Assembly: GCF_000499385.1 (NCBI RefSeq)
Contig: NW_013653123.1
Coordinates: 1 to 45,695 of the forward strand
Origin: Eimeria necatrix
Lineage: Eukaryota; Apicomplexa; Conoidasida; Eucoccidiorida; Eimeriidae
Direction of reading: 5' to 3'
DNA length: 45,695 nucleotides
Below are positions 1 to 8,309 of the stretch, in pieces. How positions within the stretch are numbered: position 1 is the first letter of the stretch; every line of letters starts with the position of its first letter. A model generated the notes under the pieces. It saw only the letters and a program-made list of their open reading frames with translations. It was not told where the DNA came from and made no database searches. Made by a program: the position numbers and the translations under genes.

Positions 1-88
1 TTGCAAAGACGTGGGCCAAAAAGTGTTTTAATAACTAAATATAATTAATATTTGCAAATATATGTTCTTTGTTCATTTTTCTGTTATA

Positions 89-104
89 TATATGTATAAC
101 GTAT

Positions 105-151
<47 letters not shown>

Positions 152-165
152 GTTTTTTATATTTA
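89..165. repeat. AT-rich microsatellite
   Basis: Nearly pure TA/TATATG alternation lying in non-coding sequence upstream of the first visible phosphodiesterase exon. No gene is seen in positions 1-290. Confidence 0.8.
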
Positions 166-296
166 AGTGGGTTTTGTAAATAGTTTTGTTTCATTTCATT
201 TTGTGTGAAATGGGAATCTCGGGAGAAGTTGCAAATGATAATTTGAACGAGAGCGAAACTTCAAATTTGCAAACCATTTCCAGCAGCAGCACGTGT

Positions 297-306
297 TGTT
301 GCTGCT

Positions 307-347
<41 letters not shown>

Positions 348-349
348 GT
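297..349. repeat. CTG/CAG trinucleotide array
   Basis: Run of TGC/CTG triplets with a few TGT interruptions, in non-coding DNA. It creates artificial poly-Cys, poly-Leu, poly-Ala and poly-Gln frames on both strands, none of which has other signs of coding. Confidence 0.85.
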
Positions 350-390
350 GTTGCTGCAGCACGCGATCTGCAAGCATTGTGCCTGCGATT

Positions 391-505
391 TTCACGCATT
401 TTGCGTGCATTTTGCATGCGTTTTGCATGCTCTTTGCATGCGTTTTGCATGCGTTTTGCATGCGTTTTGCATGCGTTTTGCATGCGATTTGCATGCGTTT
501 TTGTT
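391..505. repeat. 11-bp tandem array carrying eight TGCATGC sites
   Basis: Units of TTTTGCATGCG repeat about ten times. The palindromic heptamer TGCATGC starts at 413, 424, 435, 446, 457, 468, 479 and 490, always 11 bp apart. It ends about 20 bp before the acceptor of the exon starting at 527, so it sits in an intron or just upstream of the gene. TGCATGC is a known target of apicomplexan AP2 DNA-binding proteins; binding here is an inference. Confidence 0.85.
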
Positions 506-526
506 CTTTATTTTTTAATTTTTCAG

Positions 527-3500
527 GGTTTCGCGAAGAGCTACGTGTCGGACTTGAGGAGGGAAGGAATCAGCAGACCCAGAAAGCTTTCCCGCATGAC
601 CAGTTTGGCCGTCAGGCGCCGCACGCGAGTTTTCGGAACTGTAGACACTCTCGTGAGCTTCCAAAATATTCAACTTCAAATTCAAATTCAAATTCAAATT
701 CAAATTCAAATTAAAGTTCAAATTCAAATTTGAATTTAAATTCAAGTTTAAATTCAAATTTAAATTTAAATTCAAATTTAGATTTAGATTTAGATTCAAA
801 TTTAAATTTAAATTCAAGTTTGAATTCAAATTCAAATTTAGATTCAGATTCAGGTTCGAATTTAAATTCAAGTTCAAATTCAAATTCAAATTTAAATTCA
901 AATTTAAATTCAAGTTCAAATTCAAATTTAGATTTAGATTCAGATTTAAAGTCGAATTTAAATTCAAGTTCACATTCAAATTTAAATTCAAACTCAAGTT
1001 CAAGTTTAGATTCAGATTCAAACTCAAGTTCAAGTTCAAATTCAAATTCGAACTCGAATTCAAATTAAAGTTTAAATTCAAATTTAGATTCAAACTCGAG
1101 TTCAACTTCAAGTTTGGATTCAGATTCAAACTCAAGTTCAAATTCAAATTCAAATTCGAAGTTAAATTCAAGTTTAAATTCAAATTCAAATTCAAATTTC
1201 GATTTAGATTGAAATTTAAATTCAAATTTAAATTCAAATGTAAATTCAAGTTTAAATCCAAATTCAATTTCAAACTCAAGTTCAAATTCAAGTTTAGATT
1301 CAGATTCAGGTTCAGATTCACATTCGAATTTAAATTCAAATTCGAATTTAAATTCAAACTCAAGTTCAAATTTAGATTTAGATTCAGATTCAGATACGAA
1401 TTCGAATTTAAATTCAAATTCAAGTTCAAATTTAAATTCGTTTAAGTTCAAATTCAAATTCAAATTCAAGTTTAAATTCAAACTTAGATTCAGATTTAAA
1501 TACAAATTTAAATTTAAATTTGAATTTAAATTTAAATTTAAATTTAAATTCAGATTCGAATTCAAGTTCGAATTCAAATATTATTTTTGGAAATAGAATT
1601 CGAAATGCAGTTTGAAAAAAGTTCAAGTGCAAATTGAAAACGCGAATTACAAATCGAATTTGGAGTTGCAAAATTGGAAATGCTAATTTAAAATGCAAAT
1701 TTGGAGTTGGATTTTAATTTAGAAATGCAAATTGGGAATGCAAATTTGGAATTTAATTTAGAAATGCAGATTTGGAGTTGGAATTTAATTTAAAAATGCA
1801 AAATTGGAGTTGGAATTTAATTTAGAAATGCAAATTTGGAATTTAATCTAAAAATGCAAATTGGAAGTGCAGATTTGGAATTTAATTTAGAAATGCAAGT
1901 TTGGAGTTGGAATTTAATTTAAAAAAGCAAATTTGGAATTTAATTAAAAATGCAATATTGGAATTTAATTTAGAAGTGCAAATTTGGAGTTGGAATTTAA
2001 TTTAGAAGTGCAAATTTGAAGTGCAGAATAGAAGAGTCAGCGAAAGTTCAGAAAGGACTTGTGAAGTTTTGGAGTTTAAAAGTCGTCCTAAAAAGCAGCA
2101 AAAGTTGCAAATAAAAGTTGCGAATAAAAGCCGCTAAAGCCAGCGAGAAAGTTGCAATAAAAATCCGCAAAAGTTTGCGAAAAAACAAAAAACAAAAAAT
2201 TGAAAAAGAAGAAAAAAAATTAAAAAAGAAAAAGTTGAAAAAAGAAGAAAAAATGATTTGAAGTGACGGGGGCAGTTCTGCGGGGGGGCGCGTGGCTGGG
2301 GTGTACGTACAGCAGGCGCTGAAGGAGTACAGCGCCAAGATCGGAGTGGACTGGAGTTTAGATTTTATTCAATTTGGTCGCGAGAGTTCGCGACCTTTGT
2401 TCGAAGTTGGATTCACAATTTTGTCTCCTTTTTGTCTTTCTCCGGACATCAGTCTCAACACAGATGTCCTTTCCAACTTCTTAGACGAAGTCAACAGCGC
2501 CTACAAAGAAAATCCTTACCACAACGCACTTCATGGAGCCACTGTTAGTCTTTTATTTATTCATTTTATTTATTTGTTTTATTTTATTTTAATTTTTATC
2601 TAAATAAATATGTTTTTTGTTTATTTTCAAGTGCTAAATGAAGTCAACAGCGCCTACAGAGAAAATCCTTACCATAACGCACTTCACGGAGCCACTGTTA
2701 GTCTTTTTAATTATTTATTTCATTTTACTTATTTGTTTTTTTTGATTATTTGTTTCGTTTTCAATTTTTTATTTCATTTTTTCAATTAGTTGGCTTTCAG
2801 TTATTTCCAATTGTTTATTTCGTTTTCCGCCTTTTTATTCCACTTTCAATTATTTAGTCCATCTTTCAATTATCAATTTCTCTTTGCAATTTTTTATTTC
2901 ACTTTCCAGTTGTTTATTTTGTTTTCCAATTATTAACTTCATTTTGCAATTCTTTATTTTATTTTCCAATTATTAATTTCATTTTCCGCGATTGTCATTA
3001 TTATTATTTTTTATTATTATTATTGTTATTATTATTATTATTACTACTATTATTATTATTATTATTATTATTACTTATTTTATATTATTATTATTATTAA
3101 AATTATTATTATTAGTTCAATCCTCGTTCTCTTAACTTTTGTTTTGCGCTCCTGCAGGTTTGCCACATGGCCATTTGTCTTCTTGAAATGCTTCGCGTCC
3201 GCGAATTGTAAGTTTTAGTTTTCTTTCTTTGGCGAATATTTTGGAATTAATTTATCTTTTAATTCTTTTTGTTTAAATAATATATTTAGAATTGAACTCC
3301 ACTTTTAGAAGTCTGTCTTTTTTATTTGTGGCTTCTTGCTGATGCTGGGGTGTACGTACAGCTCAGGGGGCTGAGGGCTGGGGGTAATTGCAACTAATTT
3401 TGTTCATTTTTTATTCCGAGGTCAATTTTAATTTATTTATTTTATTTTATTTTATTTATTTTTGTTGTTTTCGCGCAGCATGAGCGACTTGGAAGATATT

Positions 3501-3903
3501 GCCGTTGGAATTGCATCTCTTTGCCACGATGTGGTGAGTGGGAGTTCTGTGGAGTCTTTTTGAAGTGGCGAAATGCTATTTTTTGCATTTAATTGAAAAT
3601 AAATGTCTAAATGGTTTCACTTTTAACAGAAATTTCATTTTAAATGTATTTGCAAGAAGTGGTTCCACGCCCTTTCAGAACCACAGCCCTGCGCTGCGGT
3701 GTACAGACACCTGAGAGCCCACGCAGCATCGCCGCATCGACTCAGTTCACAGTGCCCTCCCAAACCCCAAAACCTAAACCCTAAACCCTAAACCCTAAAC
3801 CCTAGGGAATATATCTCGAAAAGGCCTTAATTGCGTGCGAAGAGTTGAATTATTCTCCGCTTTTGGCGCTTTCGAGTTCGAACTCACGCGGCCTGCACTG
3901 CGG

Positions 3904-3962
<59 letters not shown>

Positions 3963-6900
3963 AGGGCCACCCCGGGAGATGCCACAAATGCTAATTTATG
4001 CCACAAATGCTAATTTATGCCACAAATGCTAATTTATGCCACAAATGCCAATTTATGCCACAAGTATTAAGTGTTAATTTATGCCACAAATGCTAATTTA
4101 TGCCACAAGTGCTAAGTGTTAATTTATGCCACAAGTGTTAATTTATGCCACAAGTGTTAATTTATGCCACAAATGCTAATTTATGCCACAAATGTTAATT
4201 TATGCCACAAATGCTAATTATGCCACAAGTGCTAATTTATGCCACAAATGCTAATTTATGCCACAAGTGTTAATTTATGCCACAAATGCCACATTTAAAT
4301 GCATTAGTGCTGCAGTTTTGTTTAAATGCCACAGCTGCTGAGTTCAAATGCCCTGATTGTACCTTCATATGAAAATACTAAATAAGAAAAATAATTAATT
4401 GCTTCGAAAAATGGTATCAGTGCCGCAGTTTTGTTTTCTAAATGCCACAGCTGCTAAGTTCAAATGCCCTGATGCCACAGAGTTTTGTTTTCTAAATGCC
4501 ACAAATGCTAAATTTAAATGCATTAATGCCACGAAGTTTTACTTTCTAAATGCCACAAGTGCTGATGCCACAGTTTTGTATTCTAAATGCCACAAATGCT
4601 AAATTTAAATGCATTTATGCCACGAAGTTTTACTTTCTAAATGCACTAATGCCGCGAAGTTTTATACTTTTAAAATGCACAAATGCCACGAATTTTAAGC
4701 TGCAGATTCGAATAAATAATAAATGCCACAAATACAAAATGCAAAATGCAAAAATGCCACAAGTGTTTAAATTCGAAAAGCAAAAATGCCACAAATTTTA
4801 AATTCGAAGTGGCAGTTTGGGCAGCAGCAGTTCTTTTCAGTTTCACATGAGCTGTAGGGCTAGACTTTGGAGTTTTGGATAATATATTTAACAATAATGT
4901 GGCAGGAATGGCATTAATAGAATGGCATTAGTGTCAGTGCTAAATAAAAAGCTGGAAAAAAACAATAAGAAGCATTTAAGTGAGCAGATCGTGGGGACTC
5001 TCTTGCGGGCCAAGTGAACTGGGGTGTACAGACACCTGGGAAGCGAATGAGCCACTCGGGTTTTTTTTGTTTTTTGTTTTTTAATTCTTTCTTTCTCAGG
5101 CCTCAGTGCAACATTCTGGAGAAGGCGACGGACTGCGCTTACCGCGCAGTTCGGAAGTACATAATTGAGTGGATTTTATCGACAGATATGAAAATGCACT
5201 TCGACCACATTAGTGCTTTTCGAACCAAAAGAATCAACGGAGAATTCAACATTGCCAGCAACGAAGAAGACAGAACGTGGGCCTTATTAGCCTCAGTTCT
5301 TGCTGCAAGCTCCGAATACGGAAAGGTTTAAAGTTCTTAATTTGCATTTAATCAGTTTCATTAAACTGCAGCTTCTTAGCTCTGAAGAAGTCCCTTCATT
5401 GCATATATTTGAAGTGTATGTACAGCTCCACCGCTCTCGAGGTTTCTGAAGTTTTCCAGCCAGAAAAGAAATACAAATGAAGTGCATTTAAATATATATT
5501 ATATATATATATAAATATATATATAATATATATAATATATTTACATTTATATAAATATATATATATATAATAGCAAATATCCACAGAATGAGTGCAGTGT
5601 ACAGAAAAGGCTTATTTCCGCATTTCTATCTGCATGCAGTGGCATCCAGGAGGCAGACCAACACGTTGTGCAAGTGGAGCTGCATGCATGCAGAGTTTGA
5701 ATTAATTAATTAATTTTATTTTTAATTTTTAATTTTAAATTTATTTTCTTTTTTATTTTCTTTTGTTTCACTTCAGCCGCGTCATCTCCATGTGCGTCAA
5801 AGCGGCGGACTTGGGCCACGCCGCCACTTCTTGGGAACAGCACGAGGAATGGTGCAGACGCGTGGTGACAGAGTTTTATGACCAAGTGAGATTTGGTGGA
5901 TTTATTTGACAAAAACTACAAAATATTCACAAAGATTGCAAAAAAATGGACAAAGATTGCAAAAAATCGACAAAGATTGCAGGAAATTGACAAAGATTTT
6001 ATAAAATTGTCAAAGATTGCAAAAAGTTGGAAAAGATTTTATAAAATTGACAAGAATTGCAAAAAACTGTCAAAAATTACAAAATGTTGGCGAAGACTGC
6101 AATTGCCAATTGCACAAACTTGCTCATTGCTGCAGTGGCTGCTGCAGCAGGCTGCAGCCTGCTGCAGTTGCTGCTGCAGCCTGCTGCAGTTGCTGCTGCA
6201 GCCTGCTGCAGTTGCTGCTGCAGCCTGCTGCAGCCTGCTGCAGTGCCTGCTGCAGCCTGCTGCTGCCTGCTGAGCACTGCAGCCTGCTGCAGTGCCTGCT
6301 GCAGCCTGCTGCAGTGCCTGCTGCAGCCTGCTGCAGTGCCTGCTGCAGCCTGCTGCAGCGGCTGCTGCAGCGTGCTGCAGCAACGTGGCAGCAGCAGGAC
6401 TTGGTGGTGTTTTGTGTTTTGTTTTTAGGGGGACGAAGAGGAGCGTCTGGGGCTTCCGAAGTCCTTTCTCTGCGACCGTTCGCTGCATGAGAAGGAATTT
6501 GTGTCTTCTCAAATTGGTTTTATCAACTTCGTCGTGAAAGTGAGTTTTTTTTGGTTTTTATTCCTTTTTGGCGCTTTAAGTGCACAAATAGTTTTTATTT
6601 TTGTTTAAATAGATGTTCTTTTTGTGTTCAACAGCTGCATGCATCTGTTTAGGTGGAAGAAAATGCACAAATATTTATTATTTTTGTCTAAATAGATGTT
6701 CTTTTATGTATTCCTGCTGCTGCTGCCACATCCAGATGCAGCGCAAACTGAATGTGCACAAGTCGGGTTGCTGTGATCAGCTCTGTTGCGCTGCAGCAGC
6801 GTGGTTTCGAATAGAAGGGATAAATCCTGAATTAAAAATGAATTTAAATGTAAAATAATGTTTTAATTTTGAATTAAAAAGGGATTTAAATGTCCAGGGA

Positions 6901-7058
6901 GGGGAAGGGTGGCTGTGCTGCTGCAGCCGCTGTACGATGAACTGAAGTCGATGGACGAAACGCTGCAGCTGTCGAAGCGGCAAGAACTCGCGCACATTTG
7001 CGTCGCCAACATCGAGGCGAACGCCGCACACTGGCAAAGAGGACAAAAGGAAATTTAG
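527..7058 (+). CDS. 3',5'-cyclic-nucleotide phosphodiesterase, catalytic region (5' end outside window)
   Basis: Class I phosphodiesterase that hydrolyses cAMP and/or cGMP; substrate preference cannot be told here. Exons followed by GT/AG and phase: 527-652, 2313-2543, 3158-3207, 3479-3533, 5107-5276, 5777-5885, 6429-6539, 6927-7058 (TAG). Together they keep one open frame of 327 residues. Visible landmarks in order: YHNALHGAT (catalytic and metal His), SLCHDV (metal His-Asp), YIIEWILSTDMKMHF, KAADLGH (metal Asp), SQIGFINF (the invariant Gln) and a final NAAHWQRG. The block expected after CHDV, normally GHPGxxN...YNDxSVLENHH, was not found in the 1.5-kb intron that follows. The acceptor of exon 2 is a NAGNAG (2311-2315). 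The acceptor at 5107 could also be 5100. The donor at 5276 is weak (GTGGGC); using 5325 instead breaks the phase. Upstream exons with any membrane segments must lie left of the window. Family call is firm; the gene model is not. Confidence 0.82.
660..1580. repeat. TTCAAA/TTTAAA-type hexanucleotide satellite
   Basis: About 0.9 kb of AATTCA, AATTTA and GATTCA hexamers inside the intron between exons 527-652 and 2313-2543. The period is mostly 6 bp, so every frame is open on both strands (Asn-Leu, Asn-Ser or Lys-Phe alternation). These long open frames are by-products of the repeat, not genes. Confidence 0.85.
1600..2030. repeat. Degenerate ~30-bp A/T-rich tandem repeat
   Basis: Irregular copies of a unit resembling AAATGCAAATTTGGAGTTGG plus AATTTAATTTAG, with units of roughly 20 to 31 bp. 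It continues the satellite-filled first intron of the phosphodiesterase gene. Confidence 0.7.
2300..2313 (+). repeat. GGTGTACGTACAGC imperfect palindrome at a 3' splice site
   Basis: The 14-bp motif runs into the acceptor of phosphodiesterase exon 2: its final CAG supplies the intron-terminal AG (NAGNAG context). Confidence 0.6.
2632..2696 (+). pseudogene. Tandem duplicate of the HNALHGA-coding exon end
   Basis: Positions 2640-2696 repeat 2487-2543 of the phosphodiesterase exon with only three changes in the shared 57 bases: Lys to Arg, and two silent His changes. The GTTAGT donor and some following intron are copied as well. It is preceded by TTTTCAAG, a possible acceptor. If spliced from that site after the intact exon, the second codon would be TAA, so it cannot simply be added. 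It may be a decoy or dead exon. The catalytic YHNALHGAT sequence is fully preserved in the copy. Confidence 0.7.
2995..3113. repeat. ATT trinucleotide array
   Basis: Imperfect (ATT)n with occasional ACT and GTT units in the intron before the exon at 3158. Confidence 0.8.
3349..3362 (+). repeat. GGTGTACGTACAGC imperfect palindrome, second copy
   Basis: Identical 14 bases to the copy at 2300, with the flanking GCTG also shared. Lies mid-intron. Confidence 0.6.
3698..3711 (+). repeat. GGTGTACAGACACC motif
   Basis: Variant of the same palindrome family (GGTGT...ACACC ends). An identical copy is at 5023-5036. The two flank the satellite block in the intron where a catalytic exon is missing. Confidence 0.55.
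3762..3804. repeat. Interstitial telomere-like AAACCCT tract
   Basis: Four near-perfect AAACCCT units preceded by degenerate ones, in the intron after the CHDV exon. AAACCCT/AGGGTTT is the apicomplexan telomere repeat and is known to occur inside Eimeria chromosomes. Here it lies within a gene, so it is not a chromosome end. Confidence 0.85.
3905..3963. repeat. CTG/CAG trinucleotide array
   Basis: About 19 CTG units with one CTA, in the same intron as the telomere-like tract. The open poly-Ala frame has no splice or start context supporting it as coding. Confidence 0.85.
3979..4805. repeat. ATGCCACAAATGCTAATTT satellite
   Basis: About 16 tandem copies of a 19-20 bp unit (TTTATGCCACAAATGCTAA) to about 4290, then a longer, looser form with TTTTCTAAATGCCACAAATG and GAAGTTTTACTTTC units to about 4805. 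It fills the intron where the next phosphodiesterase exon is expected. Confidence 0.8.
5489..5572. repeat. AT-rich microsatellite
   Basis: ATATATA/TATAAATAT stretch in the intron between the exons ending at 5276 and starting at 5777. Confidence 0.8.
5900..6085. repeat. ~21-bp tandem repeat (AAATTGACAAAGATTGCAAA)
   Basis: Eight or nine diverged copies directly after the donor at 5886. Intronic. Confidence 0.7.
6118..6400. repeat. CTGCTGCAG / CCTGCTGCAGTTGCTG repeat
   Basis: Palindrome-rich units (CTGCAG, i.e. PstI-like sites) of 15-24 bp such as GCAGCCTGCTGCAGTTGCTG. It sits in the intron before the exon at 6429. It yields false poly-Ala/Cys/Leu frames on both strands. Confidence 0.8.
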
Positions 7059-8202
7059 AAATAGTTTTGAGAGGACAAAAAGAAATTTAGAAATAGTTTT
7101 CGAGAGAAAGCGCGGCAAAAAGTGCTCGCGGAGGGGCCGTGTCAGTGGACTCCGCAGCCTCCAGGCTGCATGCAACTCCCTCCGCCGACGAATAAAGCAC
7201 AACTTGCTTTTTATTTCCTCTATTCCGACTCAATCTGCTAATCTGAACTGCTTGTTGGCTTCTAGACGCGAATTTCGTGTCGACTTCACCCCCTAATGCA
7301 TGTTCTTCCGTTTATATGCCTTGGCATTTGTGTGCGGATGTGACACAAGGAAAGCTCGCAGGATTAGTATTTGCGCAAAGTTAAATGCACAAAGAACATT
7401 TAAATGAACTCCTCAGCATGTCGTTTAAACGATTCATTAGGACAGTCAGACGGCTGCAAAGTTCCCCACGAAAAAGTGGAGGAGGCGTTTTGCGGTGGAA
7501 AGATTTTCACCTTCAAAAAGCTGCCAATGCCGAACTACGCAACTATTTTGAATGTTTATTTCCTGACAACAAAACGCAACTCAGCTGCTTCTGCACAACT
7601 CGCATGCGTTCGGATTTAAAGTAGAAAAGTGCAAATGCACAACAAGACGCATGCATGCACATGCAGCTGCACATTACAGACTCAGAGCATAAAAGCAAAT
7701 GGACAGGCACTCGCACATCTACGAAGAAGATCTGTTCTACCAAACATGGTCTCCGAGTTTGTTCAGTGTTCTGCTACTTAGCGCCAGATGAGCTGAAGTT
7801 TCTGAACTAAATGAATAAAGTGGGAAACAGGCTTGGCATGTAGTTATATGTATGGTCATGTGGAATCACAACGAAGAGTGATTTGCGTTTCCTTGAATTC
7901 CTTACCCGTGCCTTCTGCCACAACTCGTGAGCAGCCTCTGCATATTCTTCTCTTTTTTCGCTCGCAATATCATCTCCTGCGCCGGAGAACCAGCAGCAGC
8001 AACGCGCGCAGTGTCAGCAGCATCACCTTATTATCAGCAGCACTGCAGCAACAACTCTTTACTAGCAGCAGCACTGCAGCAACAACTCTTTACTAGCAGC
8101 AGCACTGCAGCAATAATTCCTTTATTATCAGCAGCACTGAGAGGAACACTGTGGCTGGACGCCGCTAGAGAAAAAACCACAACAGCCTTGTGATCGCTTT
8201 CG

Positions 8203-8240
<38 letters not shown>

Positions 8241-8309
8241 CTGCCGTACGTTTCTCTCCCGCCAGCAGCTGCAGCAGCACAGCGCCTCTGCAGATGTTAT
8301 CCACCTCCT
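7059..8309. other. Convergent intergenic region between phosphodiesterase and DPY19
   Basis: Probable 3' UTRs of both genes. Contains GCATGCATGC near 7649, a three-copy ~31-bp repeat (TTACTAGCAGCAGCACTGCA) at about 8030-8140 and a CTG array at 8201-8240. Short open frames near 7385-7624 overlap each other in different frames and have no supporting motif. No gene is supported. Confidence 0.5.

Noticed and set aside
196..1577. Long poly-Cys, poly-Leu, Asn-Leu and Lys-Phe open frames
   Set aside because: They arise from the CTG array, the 11-bp array and the hexanucleotide satellite and run on both strands at once.
3762..3804. Chromosome end
   Set aside because: The telomere-like tract is short and has coding exons of one gene on both sides.
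5277..5325. Phosphodiesterase exon extending to the GT at 5326
   Set aside because: It adds 16 residues absent from the family and ends in the wrong phase for the next exon; the GTGGGC donor at 5277 fits both alignment and phase, though it is weak.
6017..6512. Ala/Gln/Cys/Leu-rich open frames on both strands
   Set aside because: Produced by the CTGCTGCAG repeat in a phosphodiesterase intron; only the exon 6429-6539 within it is supported.
7385..7624. Overlapping plus-strand open frames downstream of the phosphodiesterase
   Set aside because: Two frames overlap, composition is unremarkable, and no splice context or family resemblance was seen.
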